Positions 49,765 through 59,717 of a stretch of DNA of 64,000 bases are shown here, piece after piece. The stretch's first letter is position 1. Each line of letters starts with the position of its first letter. Both the position numbers and the translations under genes were made by a program. The stretch comes from Paraflavisolibacter caeni (GTDB lineage: Bacteria; Bacteroidota; Bacteroidia; Chitinophagales; Chitinophagaceae), in contig NZ_JAOTIF010000018.1 in assembly GCF_025628885.1 (NCBI RefSeq), positions 1-64,000 of the forward strand, in the 5' to 3' direction. Under the pieces are notes generated by a model. It had not been told where the DNA came from and made no database searches. It saw only the letters and a list, made by a program, of their open reading frames with translations.

Positions 49765-52062
49765 CTATTTGCTAGTTGATAATGATGGAGGCAACATCGT
49801 TCTTCCCCATGATGAAGGTTTATCACCCATTTCTAAAACCAATTCTCCGCCCGCAGTTATGTCTTCATGTTCAATCCAGGATTGCTGAAAGGGTTTTCCA
49901 TTCAGCGTTGCTGATTGAATGTACATATTTTTAGCTGACAACCGGGGCGCCTTAATAACAAAGTCCTTTCCATGCTCCTGGTGGATCACGGTTCTTTTAA
50001 AAGCAGGTGCGTTGATAAGGTAATAAGATTGGCCGGCATTTGGATAAATGCCTATTGAATGAAAGAGCAACCAGGAAGACATAGCGCCACTATCATCATT
50101 TCCAGGTATGCCGCTTCGTGAAGCATTGTAATGCTTGTTAATGATTTGCCAGATCCTTTCACTACTCAAATCAGGCCTTCCAATCCAGTGATATAAATTG
50201 GGCGTAAGAAAAGAAGGTTCGTTGCCCACATTATAATAACCATTATTAAATAAGGTATTCAGGCGTTTTTCAAAAGCAGCTTTCCCTCCGCATTTCTCTA
50301 TCAGGGTTGCCACATCATGGGGTACATAAAAAGAATATTCCCAACTGCTTGCCTCATAAAAAAAGCCACACCACCAGCAAACACAGATGGGCCAGTCCTG
50401 CGCCAGGGGCGTATATTTTACATATGTGGCACGGCCATTACTTACATCGCATTGAATGCTGTCGATCCATTTGCCTGAAGCATCTTTTGGCATGATAAAG
50501 CCAGAGCTTCCATTGTCTTCAATAGGACGCCATAGATTTTGCCAGTTATTTGATTGTTTGATGAACCGGAAGTATTCACCATTTCTTCCCAGCCCTTTAG
50601 CGACCATGGCCAGGCAATAATCGTTATAGGCATATTCCAAGGTGCGGTTGCCAGCACGCACAAAGTTGTTGCTGACATAACCCAGCGTATTATAATCTGT
50701 TAAACCACCCCTGCCCTCCTGCTCTTCATTGCCGCCAGGAGGTACGGTGGCATCTTTCAACATAGCTTCCAATCCCAGATAATAGTTTATACCCTTCAAT
50801 TTCTTCACATAAGCATCGGCAATCAATACCTCGGCATTAGAACCTCCTTGTGTTCTGCCATTCGAGTTACCGCTCCTGGCATCAGGCATATATCCTGCAC
50901 GCTGGTAAATTTGCAAAAGGGCGTTCACAATATCAACCTCGCGGGATGTATTGATCAACGTAATCAGGGGATTTGAAGAACGGAAGGTATCCCAGATCGC
51001 ATAAAAATCGTCGTAGTAGGGGCCATTGTTTTCCCAGAGCGGATTTTCACCAGTTCTATCAACCGGCATGAGCATCGTATGGTAAAGGGCCGTATAAAAC
51101 ATTTTCTTTTGGTCGCTGGAAGCATCCTCGTCTATTTCTATTCTCGACAATAAATTCTCCCATAAGGCTTGTGATGCTGCCAATGTTTTTTCAAACTGCC
51201 AGTGTGGAATTTCAGTTGAGATATTTTTCTTTGCTTTTAATGGACTGATGTAGGAAATACCAATTTTCATTTCTACCTGCTTCCCTTGCATAGAATGGAA
51301 AAACAGAAGTGCACCTGTCTTTTTCCCTTCATCCATCTGCACCTTTTCACCGCTCACCAGTTGGTCATCCTTCCAGGTTTTAAAATGTGAAAATGGCTGG
51401 CTAAAAATGGCATGAAAATAAACCGTATATGTTGCGCCGTTGTTCCATCCTCCACGTATTTTGCTATACCCCTTTACTTCGGTTTCTGAAACGATTTCAA
51501 TTTCCGAACCCACAAACTGTTGCGCCTCCCTTGCATTAGGTACAGGGTTTTCGCCGAGGAAGTGGCCCGCATCAATCTTTATCCCATTGTTATCGTTATT
51601 GGCAAATGAGAAACGGTAATAGGCAACTTTGGGTGAGGTCGTAATTTCTGTTTTGATATTCCATTTACTCAGCAGCACACTATAGTAAGCAGCCTTTGCC
51701 ACTTCATTACTTCTTAATGATTCATGCTTTATATTTCCCGTATCTCCGGAAAAAGGCATCACAGAAATATTCCCATATTTTGGCCCTCCTCCTGTTCCGC
51801 TTACGTGCACCTGGCTAAAGCCATATATTGCTTTGTCTTTGTCAGCAGAATAACCACTATTAGACGCTTTGTTATTATCAGGTCCGGGTTTTACCATTCC
51901 GAACGGGCAAGAAGGCCCGATAAATACATTACCTTCTCCTTCAGAACCAATGAAAGGATCAACATACTGGTGATGTTGGGCTTGCAAAACAGCACTGAAA
52001 AACACACAACACAGAATGAATATTGCCTTGATATTATTTTCTCGCTTTTGTATTTGTATCAT
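49765..52062 (-). CDS. GH92 alpha-mannosidase
   Basis: The 765-residue protein has a signal peptide (about 1-28). It shows the GH92 marks YVDPFIGSEGEGNVFIGPS, WDTFRSSNPL, EYSFYVPHDVATLI and IPGNDDSGAMSSWLLFHSIG. The GNDD Asp pair supplies the base. GH92 enzymes are calcium-dependent exo-alpha-mannosidases, with alpha-1,2 most common. It belongs to the operon, with 24 and 22 nt spacing on either side. It is only distantly similar to the GH92 half of the fusion, so the two probably act on different links. Confidence 0.94.
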   Translation of the reverse strand: MIQIQKRENNIKAIFILCCVFFSAVLQAQHHQYVDPFIGSEGEGNVFIGPSCPFGMVKPGPDNNKASNSGYSADKDKAIYGFSQVHVSGTGGGPKYGNISVMPFSGDTGNIKHESLRSNEVAKAAYYSVLLSKWNIKTEITTSPKVAYYRFSFANNDNNGIKIDAGHFLGENPVPNAREAQQFVGSEIEIVSETEVKGYSKIRGGWNNGATYTVYFHAIFSQPFSHFKTWKDDQLVSGEKVQMDEGKKTGALLFFHSMQGKQVEMKIGISYISPLKAKKNISTEIPHWQFEKTLAASQALWENLLSRIEIDEDASSDQKKMFYTALYHTMLMPVDRTGENPLWENNGPYYDDFYAIWDTFRSSNPLITLINTSREVDIVNALLQIYQRAGYMPDARSGNSNGRTQGGSNAEVLIADAYVKKLKGINYYLGLEAMLKDATVPPGGNEEQEGRGGLTDYNTLGYVSNNFVRAGNRTLEYAYNDYCLAMVAKGLGRNGEYFRFIKQSNNWQNLWRPIEDNGSSGFIMPKDASGKWIDSIQCDVSNGRATYVKYTPLAQDWPICVCWWCGFFYEASSWEYSFYVPHDVATLIEKCGGKAAFEKRLNTLFNNGYYNVGNEPSFLTPNLYHWIGRPDLSSERIWQIINKHYNASRSGIPGNDDSGAMSSWLLFHSIGIYPNAGQSYYLINAPAFKRTVIHQEHGKDFVIKAPRLSAKNMYIQSATLNGKPFQQSWIEHEDITAGGELVLEMGDKPSSWGRTMLPPSLSTSK

Positions 52063-52086
52063 TATTTCGATCTATAGCTTATGGAA

Positions 52087-53571
52087 TCAATATTTCCTAG
52101 TGGGTAGATAATCCTGTTGTGATTTCAGCTTGCCGGGATAAGCAGATTGGCCTTCAAAACCTGAGACTTTCAGTGATGCTACTTCGTGTGTCTCAATGGC
52201 ATGTGCAAAGTAGGCCGGACGATTGGCGCCCCATTGAACAGAACTGTTTCGAATCGTAATGCCACTTGCCTTATCAAGGTAAAATCCGGACGTGCGACCT
52301 TTGACCATACCCTCCACTTCGCTCGGCCTGCGGTCGTAAACTCCACCTTCGTGCCTGGTAGTTTTATTGATCCGTACATCAACGGCATCAAAGAATATGT
52401 TATTGATTTTATCTGCAGATTCAGCACTTACATAAATACCATTCTCGCTATCACATTTGATGTTGGTAAAGTAGATATTTTCCACCTTACCCACTTTCCC
52501 AACAGTTTGTCCTTTAGCAAAACGCCAGTTGGCATCTTTATGATTGCCTGGAGCGCGACGATATGCAGTTACATAAATTGGTTCTGCTTTACCCCACCAT
52601 ACATCGGAAAACAGGTGGCTATGAATGAGCATGTTGGAGAAGATGACATCCGAAACTACACCCTCATCCCTATTTTGAATCCCCACTCCACGATTGCTTT
52701 TTTTGATGATGCAATTATCAAAAACAACATGACGGATGGTATCCATGTTTTCGCTGCCTATTTTAATAGCGCATGACCTGGAGGTCATGGTACAATTGGA
52801 AACTGTAATGTTTTCACAAACGCCGAACTCTTCATATTCCCTCCGGTTTTTCAGGCAAATACAATCATCGCCGGACTCAATGTAGCAATTGGTAATGCGT
52901 ACGTTTTTGCTGTGATCCAGGTCAATGCCATCACTGTTTCTTACTTTCAGGTTATTTAAAAGGGTGATGTCTGAAATGGCCACATCATCACAGCCAACCA
53001 AATGGACAGTCCAGTAGGCAGAGTTGCGAATGGTCAGATCTTTGATCCTGATATTCTTGCCTCCGACAATTGTGAGTACGTGCGGACGAGGATCGACTAT
53101 GTTAAATGGCTTCAGCTCATAACTATCCTCCAGCTCTGCTCCCATGAAAGAAATACCATTGCCATCAACAATACCGCTACCACTGATGGTAACATTTTCC
53201 AGGGACTCACCACCAATCCATACAGTGCCCTCTCCTTTATTTGCCCTGAAAGCACTTTTGGTATACACTTTTTCATCCGGGTTTGCCAATACTTTTGCAT
53301 TCGTCTCTACATGAAAGTCAATGAAAGACTTTAATTGAAAAGGTCCGGCAAGAAAGGTATGACCTGATGGGATTAATACAGTTCCACCACCTGCTGCATT
53401 GCAGGCATCAATTGCTTTCTGTATGGCATTGGCATCATCCGTTTTGCCATCGCCCACAGCACCATAGTCTTTAATATTGAAAACCCGTTGTTGCTGTATC
53501 GCACTCAGATCGGGCATTGCACGAAAAGAAAACAAAAACACACAGAGTAAATACATTAAAGGTTTGAACAT
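52087..53571 (-). CDS. GH28 polygalacturonase-type glycosidase
   Basis: The 494-residue protein has a signal peptide (about 1-25) and a right-handed beta-helix with the GH28 catalytic motifs NSDGIDLD, SGDDCICLK and SCAIKIGSE. The pectate_lyase_3-like start is NIKDYGAVGDGKTDD. The usual substrates are galacturonans or exo-type GalA links. Together with the fusion it gives the operon two GH28 units. Spacing to GH89 is 26 nt and to GH92 24 nt. Confidence 0.92.
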   Translation of the reverse strand: MFKPLMYLLCVFLFSFRAMPDLSAIQQQRVFNIKDYGAVGDGKTDDANAIQKAIDACNAAGGGTVLIPSGHTFLAGPFQLKSFIDFHVETNAKVLANPDEKVYTKSAFRANKGEGTVWIGGESLENVTISGSGIVDGNGISFMGAELEDSYELKPFNIVDPRPHVLTIVGGKNIRIKDLTIRNSAYWTVHLVGCDDVAISDITLLNNLKVRNSDGIDLDHSKNVRITNCYIESGDDCICLKNRREYEEFGVCENITVSNCTMTSRSCAIKIGSENMDTIRHVVFDNCIIKKSNRGVGIQNRDEGVVSDVIFSNMLIHSHLFSDVWWGKAEPIYVTAYRRAPGNHKDANWRFAKGQTVGKVGKVENIYFTNIKCDSENGIYVSAESADKINNIFFDAVDVRINKTTRHEGGVYDRRPSEVEGMVKGRTSGFYLDKASGITIRNSSVQWGANRPAYFAHAIETHEVASLKVSGFEGQSAYPGKLKSQQDYLPTRKY

Positions 53572-53597
53572 TTTTCTTCTGCTGATTTATAAGATGA

Positions 53598-55826
53598 TCA
53601 ATATTTTTTGGTAGCCGTAAATGAAGACCCATAAGCAGCTGTTATGACACTCTTGTATTTTTGAAAAAGCTTCTTTGCAACAACTACGGGATCGCCGGAA
53701 GGCTGAACAGGAAAAGTTTTTTGGCTGTTCACCCATTGCCATTCCCATTGGCTGATGTCTTTCTGAAATGCTTCCACATTCATTGTATTTCCTTGCTGCA
53801 AAGCGTCGATCGTCTTTGCAAAAAACTGCTGCCAGCGAGGCTTGTAAAAATCATTGAGAAGGCCACTCCACTGACGGCACGCATATTCATTCAACGGGCT
53901 GTTGGCATCGCCCCAGAGGGTAATTAAGTTCCGCGCATTGCGCTCGTACAAAGCTTTTTCCTGCGGCGTTGAACCCCAGCGACGTGCATCGCTGATCCAG
54001 GGTCCCAATAAAAAGTCCTTACGAGTGGCTAGCAATTGGTCCATATCGTCGATCAACATGATAAATGCTGCACCCTGCTTTTTAAAATCATTGAGATCTT
54101 TCCGCTCGTAAGCAGCCACTATCTTCCGCTGAAGCGGCAATGCATAATTAGCCAATACCTGGCGGGTGACGTCTACCAGGTCATATTGAAAGCCATCGGA
54201 AGTCTTACAATTGGGAACAGCTTTGATCAGTGCCTCCCAGGCAGGCAATAACTCTTCAGCCTTATAGTTCAAAACAGTTTTTGCCCATCTTGTCATGGAG
54301 TCAAATGTTGGGCGGGCGGCGATGATCGATTCTGCACCATCGCGAATGCGTTGTCCATTGTACACGGTGCGGCGCAGTATATCCCAGGCCTTCAAGGCCT
54401 GTGCATCTGCAACACCGTAACGGTTCAGGACATATTGTGGCAGCCATTTGTCCAAATCAATGGCGGCATCCTGCCAGGTGTGGTGCATCATCAACTCATA
54501 CAAAACCGGGTTCTGCTCAATACCTTCCATGGTAAGGCCTATACCTTTCATTTGTCCTGATGCAGGATTGTGCAACGCTTTTGCAGGTTCATTTGCCACG
54601 GTTTCCATCCTTCCGAAGAGGCTGATATTGCCGCCAAAGTTGTGCAGCATGTTCCATATCCATGGTTTGCCATAAAAGGCATTCGTTCTTTTCCAAACAG
54701 GCTCTATTTCGGCAGCCAGGTCCAGCAAAAGCATTTTATCATTAGGCACTGCCTTGAGTAAGGCCTCGATCTGAGGTGCTTTCCAGAATTTCCGATCACT
54801 GTAGAACAACCAGCCTTGCATGACCCAAACAGCTTCAGGATCGGCCTGTTTCATACCTTCATAAACCCGGGCACTTAATTTCGATAGAAAGGCCGGTTCA
54901 TCAGAAGGAGGCTCATTTTCATTGAAAGTATCTGCAGAATACAGGTGGTCGGTACCGTATAGCTTTGTTTGGGTTTCCAGGAAGACTTTGCCAATCTGGG
55001 CAAACATCGGATCTTCTGAATCAAGAATATAGGTATCAGCAAAACCGTTGGTCCAATTGGTGGCTTTGAGTTTTGCATTCGGATATTTCTTTTTAAAAGC
55101 AGCTGGCACATGGCCTGTAAAAGCAGGCAACACCGGCTTTATGCCAAGAGCCCTCTGCCGCTGCACTATTTTTTGCTGCAATTCACTGTGGCTCTTCATC
55201 CAGCTTAAAGGCAACGGGCCACCCCAACCATCCAAATTACCCATCCAGAACCAGGCGAAATAAGAAGGGCCGCAGAAAAAATCCTTTAATTCTTCATCGG
55301 TAAAGCCCATGTCTTTATAAACAAGGTACCAAGTGTATTCTTCGCCAGTAATAGACAGTGGCAGGTTAATGCCATGCAGCGCCATCCAGTCAATTTCTTT
55401 TTCCCAACGAGACCAGTCCCACCAGCTCATGCTGTAATTGAATGTGCAATAATTGAGATAATAGCGATATTGATAGGGTGTTTGTTTGCGCACCTTGGTA
55501 GCTACAACCGGCAATTCTTTTGGTAGCCGCATGTTCACGCCGTTCCAGGTGACCTGGCAATGACAGTATTCGTCCAGGTATTGATATAAAGCCGATGCAA
55601 TGGCCACGCCATTGTTTCCACGTAAAATGATTTGACCGCCTTTGCTTTCTATTTCAAAAACATCATTGCCCTCCATGGCCGGGATCTCTTCTACTTCAAA
55701 CTTTGAGGCAATAGTAGGAACAACCCTTCCAATCAAAGCTTTCGAAGCATTGACGTTCAATTGAGCAACAGATGTTTTTACTTGCAACATCAATATGAGT
55801 AAACAACAAAATTGAAACGTCCTCAT
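53598..55826 (-). CDS. GH89 alpha-N-acetylglucosaminidase
   Basis: The 742-residue protein is a NAGLU family enzyme that removes terminal alpha-linked GlcNAc. A signal peptide (MRTFQFCCLLILMLQ) is followed by TIM-barrel marks WWDWSRWEKEIDWMALHG, WMGNLDGWGGPLP and TFNENEPPSD, with the catalytic Glu region. The frame is open to 55916, but the ATG at 55824-55826 is chosen since it gives the signal peptide. Its ATGA overlap with the stop of the preceding gene (4 nt) implies translational coupling to the HGSNAT-like gene. Confidence 0.93.
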   Translation of the reverse strand: MRTFQFCCLLILMLQVKTSVAQLNVNASKALIGRVVPTIASKFEVEEIPAMEGNDVFEIESKGGQIILRGNNGVAIASALYQYLDEYCHCQVTWNGVNMRLPKELPVVATKVRKQTPYQYRYYLNYCTFNYSMSWWDWSRWEKEIDWMALHGINLPLSITGEEYTWYLVYKDMGFTDEELKDFFCGPSYFAWFWMGNLDGWGGPLPLSWMKSHSELQQKIVQRQRALGIKPVLPAFTGHVPAAFKKKYPNAKLKATNWTNGFADTYILDSEDPMFAQIGKVFLETQTKLYGTDHLYSADTFNENEPPSDEPAFLSKLSARVYEGMKQADPEAVWVMQGWLFYSDRKFWKAPQIEALLKAVPNDKMLLLDLAAEIEPVWKRTNAFYGKPWIWNMLHNFGGNISLFGRMETVANEPAKALHNPASGQMKGIGLTMEGIEQNPVLYELMMHHTWQDAAIDLDKWLPQYVLNRYGVADAQALKAWDILRRTVYNGQRIRDGAESIIAARPTFDSMTRWAKTVLNYKAEELLPAWEALIKAVPNCKTSDGFQYDLVDVTRQVLANYALPLQRKIVAAYERKDLNDFKKQGAAFIMLIDDMDQLLATRKDFLLGPWISDARRWGSTPQEKALYERNARNLITLWGDANSPLNEYACRQWSGLLNDFYKPRWQQFFAKTIDALQQGNTMNVEAFQKDISQWEWQWVNSQKTFPVQPSGDPVVVAKKLFQKYKSVITAAYGSSFTATKKY

Positions 55827-56989
55827 ACCTTCAAAAACCATTTTTTTCGATACAAAAAATATAAGAGTGCCATTTGCACCAGTACGATGCCGATGGCCAG
55901 CCAGAAGGGTTGCCATTTTACATCAGTAAATTTAATCAAACCACCAAACAGGTAGCTGGCCGTAGCTTCAAAATTGATAAGGCCATGCGCTGCCACATAG
56001 ATGAGGATTGAGTTCATTCCTATCCATACCAGCGGCATGCTCCATTTTTTCCAACCGGCTACGTCAATAACAAAATAAAAAAGCGATAAAAACAATGCAC
56101 TCCACCCACCGGCGCATAAAACAAACGAGCTCGTCCACATTGTTTTATTGATCGGGAAAACAATGTTCCAAACCCAACCCGCAGCCAGCAATATCAACCC
56201 GGCTATAGCCAGTACGGCTGCTTTTTTTGCTTCGTTCCACTGGGTTTGACGCCAGCGCAAAAACTCTCCGGCAAACACGCCCAGCATGGCCGATCCTATG
56301 GCAGGAATAGTAGAGAGCAATCCTTCCGGGTCGTACACTTTGCGGTGCAGCTTGCCCGGCAGCAGTAAGCGGTCTATATAAGCTGCAAGGTTCCCTTCAG
56401 GCGTTAAATTCCCGGCTCCAAACTGCGGTACCGGAATCAGCATCATGGCTGCCCAATAACCAAGGAGCAAACCGGCAAACCAGAGTACCTGTTGCTTCAG
56501 GTTGCTATTCAAATAAATCACGGCTGCGAAAAAACAAGACAGAGCAATGCGCCCCAGCACGGATGCAATCCTTGTGTTTTCATAACCCTGCCATTTGAAA
56601 AGACCATTCACTACCATGCCTAAAAAAATCAAAATAAGAGTGCGTTTGATCAACGCCCCATATATTTTTTTCTTACTGCTACCTTTCTCTAATTGACTGC
56701 TGAAAGAAAATGGCATGGAAACGCCGGCAATGAAAATAAAGAGCGGGAAAATCAGGTCGTAAAAGGTAAACCCATTCCAGGGAGAGTGTGAGAGTTGGTG
56801 CGACATCCAGTTGGCTGCTGGTGCATGAGTGGCGTCAGCAAGGCTGTGCACCACTATTTCGCCACTCATGATCCAGAACATATCAAAGCCCCGTAAAGCA
56901 TCCAGCGATTGCAGACGTACAGGCCTTTTGCCCGGGCTTGCTGTAACAGTTTCGCTGCTAACTACCTTTTTGTTTGCTGTTATTTGCAT
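55823..56989 (-). CDS. HGSNAT-like (heparan-alpha-glucosaminide N-acetyltransferase) membrane protein
   Basis: The 388-residue protein has about ten membrane segments. It starts LQSLDALRGFDMFWIMSGE, then a loop with HQLSHSPWNGFTFYDLIFP and a second-half WIGMNSILIYVAAHG segment, as in DUF5009/HGSNAT proteins. In animal lysosomes HGSNAT uses acetyl-CoA from the cytosol to acetylate terminal alpha-glucosamine, which NAGLU then removes. Here the NAGLU homologue is the very next gene, in a 4-nt overlap. The start at 56989 overlaps the phosphatase by 32 nt. Confidence 0.85.
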   Translation of the reverse strand: MQITANKKVVSSETVTASPGKRPVRLQSLDALRGFDMFWIMSGEIVVHSLADATHAPAANWMSHQLSHSPWNGFTFYDLIFPLFIFIAGVSMPFSFSSQLEKGSSKKKIYGALIKRTLILIFLGMVVNGLFKWQGYENTRIASVLGRIALSCFFAAVIYLNSNLKQQVLWFAGLLLGYWAAMMLIPVPQFGAGNLTPEGNLAAYIDRLLLPGKLHRKVYDPEGLLSTIPAIGSAMLGVFAGEFLRWRQTQWNEAKKAAVLAIAGLILLAAGWVWNIVFPINKTMWTSSFVLCAGGWSALFLSLFYFVIDVAGWKKWSMPLVWIGMNSILIYVAAHGLINFEATASYLFGGLIKFTDVKWQPFWLAIGIVLVQMALLYFLYRKKWFLKV

Positions 56990-57986
56990 TTGTAGCTATA
57001 CTATTTGGTTGTTTATCAATAGTTGTTTTATAGAAAACCTTCCCTGTTTCATCTATCACTTGCATCAATAATTGACTTCCGGTAACAGAAAACAACATGA
57101 ATCCATATGTTGATGCTGCTAACTTACTTTCGGGCAATAATACAGATGGTGTTTTCTCGGATGCCGCTCCTGAAATAAAATGATGAGTTTTTCCTGCGGG
57201 CACGATGTGTTGCAAACTATGTTCGTGTCCTGCAAGGTACACATCTACACCGTATTTATCCAAGACAGGCTTTAAAGTGTTGCGGATCGCTTTCGTATCA
57301 TAAGCATCTGTCCTGCTGCCACCGGTGAACATCGGATGATGCCCCACCACAATCTTCCAACGGATATTTTTTGATGGATTACCCAAGACGCTCTCTAACC
57401 ATTTCTTTTGTGCAGTAGAATCCTGGTTACGCACGTTTGGACCATATTCCGCATTTTTATAAAACTCAGGAATAAATGGATTGGTATCGATAAATGCGAT
57501 CAATACCTGTTGTGTTGTATCGCCGTTGATCGCAAAGGTTTTGGAATAGTAGCGTGCAGGCATCTTCCAGCGACGGCTGATTTTTGAATAGGCTACCTGT
57601 GCATCAGGATTTGATTTGTAATCGTGATTACCTAAGACAGGGTACCAATCCCATTGCAGAGAAAAAGCTGTATAAACATCTTCAAATGAATATTTAAACA
57701 AAGGGTCCTGTTCACTGATCACACCACTGGGATAAAAATTATCTCCAGCAGCAATAATGAAATTGGCATTCACTTCGGCTGCTGTTTTTCCCATTTGTGC
57801 AGCCACTTCTTTTTGATGGTCGGCACCATTTCTTCCCCAATCTCCCATGGCAAGAAAGTTCAGGGCCCCACCCTTCCTTACCAACACCGTATCACCCGGC
57901 TTATTTTGAGCACTTTCACTAATACGCACTTGTGCCTGCACGGGGATGAATCTCACTAAGAACAAAAAAACCAGGATCTTTTTCAT
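56958..57986 (-). CDS. Secreted purple acid phosphatase-type metallophosphoesterase
   Basis: The 342-residue protein has a signal peptide (about 1-18). It shows the metal-site motifs of purple (tartrate-resistant type) acid phosphatases: MGDWG, AAGDNFYPSG, LGNHDYK, VVGHHP and AGHEHS. It would remove phosphate from phosphomonoesters outside the cytoplasm. It lies after SusD across a hairpin and overlaps the next gene by 32 nt, so it is part of the operon. Confidence 0.9.
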   Translation of the reverse strand: MKKILVFLFLVRFIPVQAQVRISESAQNKPGDTVLVRKGGALNFLAMGDWGRNGADHQKEVAAQMGKTAAEVNANFIIAAGDNFYPSGVISEQDPLFKYSFEDVYTAFSLQWDWYPVLGNHDYKSNPDAQVAYSKISRRWKMPARYYSKTFAINGDTTQQVLIAFIDTNPFIPEFYKNAEYGPNVRNQDSTAQKKWLESVLGNPSKNIRWKIVVGHHPMFTGGSRTDAYDTKAIRNTLKPVLDKYGVDVYLAGHEHSLQHIVPAGKTHHFISGAASEKTPSVLLPESKLAASTYGFMLFSVTGSQLLMQVIDETGKVFYKTTIDKQPNSIATNANNSKQKGS

Positions 57987-58020
57987 TTTAATAACTGTGT
58001 TTAAAAGTATTTTTCTCTTA

Positions 58021-58054
58021 AATAAATATCAGGGCTTTAGCCCTGATATTTATT
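58021..58054. terminator. Perfect 16-bp hairpin between SusD and the phosphatase
   Basis: Bases 58021-58036 and 58039-58054 are perfect inverted repeats with only TT between. It lies 33 nt before the phosphatase ATG and 23 nt after the SusD stop. No T-run follows on the minus strand, so it may stabilise the SusCD mRNA or cause partial termination, lowering enzyme expression relative to SusCD. Confidence 0.65.
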
Positions 58055-58077
58055 ACCAAACTTATGAGCGCTTCTCT

Positions 58078-59694
58078 TTATTCATAGCCCGGATTTTGCA
58101 CCAGAGCAGGGTTAACTGCCATAGCACCTGTCGGGATCGGGAAGATGCGCCTATGGGGACTTGCATCTGTTTTATAGCCCCAAGAGCCTTCGTATTTGCC
58201 AAAGCGAATCATGTCGTTGCGATGCCATGCTTCCCAGGCAAATTCACGGTTTCTTTCCGCATAAAGATCATCCAATGTAACAGCTGATAAAGCTGGAGAG
58301 GTAGTACGGTTTGACCTTACCATATTCACCAGTGAAACAGGAGTGTGTCCATTGGTTGCTGTTCCGCCGCGAAGAATCGCTTCCGCCTTCATTAAAATAA
58401 TATCAGAATAACGCAGGAAAGGAACATCATTGCTCTGGTTCCTGGACGTAGAGAGACTGTCAGGATAAAACTTAACGTTGCGATAGCCCTGGTTCCAGGC
58501 TAGTTCATCATTCCCCAGGTCAAAAGCAGACACGCTTTGACGCAATTGAATATTAGGCGTTAAAGTTACCTGGTAAGTATAAGAAGCACTACCGTCGGAA
58601 CCAGTATAAAACTGATCGTAGCCTTTCTTGGTAGTAGTTACGTTCACCGGTGTTCCATTGTAATTGACCTGAGCTCCAGTCAGCCATTGCTGATTCCTGA
58701 TGTCATTGGGATCATTGAAATTAGCATAGAACTCTGGCAGGGTGCTACGAGCGGCGCTAGGCGTAAACGGTAAAGTAAAGCGGTTGCGCATAGATCTTGG
58801 TACATCGTAGCGTGCATGATACATAAACCCATTGGTTCCTGGCAATGCTGTAAAAGCCGGGTCATAAGGAATAGCAAAAATGAACTCCTTCATTTGAGGC
58901 CCATTGTTGGGATAGAACATCTTCAGGTAACTGCTTCTTGGCTCAACAGCATACAGTCCAGACTTCATTACACTATCACAAGCTGCAATACAATCATTGT
59001 AGCGCTGCGTACCGGTGTACACTTCCGCATTCAGATACATCTTAGCTAAAAGAGCAAATGCTGTGTATTTATTTGCGCGGCCATAAGTAGCGGAGCCGGA
59101 AGCAGCACTTAACTGAGGAAGACTAGCTTTTACTTCGCTTTCTATGAAGTTGAAAACTTCTTTCCGTGGTGAATTGGCTTTGGGCTCGAAATCACCATAG
59201 GTAGTTACAATGGGAACATTGCCATACAGATCCATCATCATAAAGTAAGCAATGGCACGCACCATTTTTAACTCAGACAGGGTTGTTTGCTTACTGGCAT
59301 CTGCAGGCATGGTTTTGTCTAAAATGGACATAGCCTGGTTCGTAGTCCCGATCACAACCGAAAGCCAGTTCCAGGTGCCGTTCGTATTACCGTTGTCCCT
59401 GGTCCAATTGTGATAATGCAGGTTGATGTAGTTCTGGTTATCATACCAGTTTCCACCCCTGGCAGGCAAAATGGCTTCATCGGTGCTTAGCGATTGCAAG
59501 AACCAGTAGTCTAATGAATAGTTGCCTCTTAAAGCGGCATATGCCGGTCCAGTGGCCTGGGTAAACTGCGATGGATTTTGAGGAAATACCTCAGGAGTCA
59601 ATTCCGTTTTGATCGGAACTTCAGTCTTGTGACAGGATGCCAACAAACAAATGAGCATCGCCGGTAAGCATAAGTTGTTCAATATCTTTTTCAT
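58078..59694 (-). CDS. SusD/RagB-family surface glycan-binding lipoprotein
   Basis: The 538-residue protein has a lipoprotein signal with lipobox LLASC (Cys at about 21). It shows typical SusD features: helical TPR-like scaffold (LKMVRAIAYFMMMDLYGNVP), DVPFLRYSDIILMKAEAIL and YAERNREFAWEAWHRNDMIRF. It binds the glycan and forms the lid on the SusC channel. It follows SusC by 23 nt. The sugar specificity cannot be read from sequence. Confidence 0.95.
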   Translation of the reverse strand: MKKILNNLCLPAMLICLLASCHKTEVPIKTELTPEVFPQNPSQFTQATGPAYAALRGNYSLDYWFLQSLSTDEAILPARGGNWYDNQNYINLHYHNWTRDNGNTNGTWNWLSVVIGTTNQAMSILDKTMPADASKQTTLSELKMVRAIAYFMMMDLYGNVPIVTTYGDFEPKANSPRKEVFNFIESEVKASLPQLSAASGSATYGRANKYTAFALLAKMYLNAEVYTGTQRYNDCIAACDSVMKSGLYAVEPRSSYLKMFYPNNGPQMKEFIFAIPYDPAFTALPGTNGFMYHARYDVPRSMRNRFTLPFTPSAARSTLPEFYANFNDPNDIRNQQWLTGAQVNYNGTPVNVTTTKKGYDQFYTGSDGSASYTYQVTLTPNIQLRQSVSAFDLGNDELAWNQGYRNVKFYPDSLSTSRNQSNDVPFLRYSDIILMKAEAILRGGTATNGHTPVSLVNMVRSNRTTSPALSAVTLDDLYAERNREFAWEAWHRNDMIRFGKYEGSWGYKTDASPHRRIFPIPTGAMAVNPALVQNPGYE

Positions 59695-59717
59695 TGAAAT
59701 ATTATTTTTTCCAGAGT

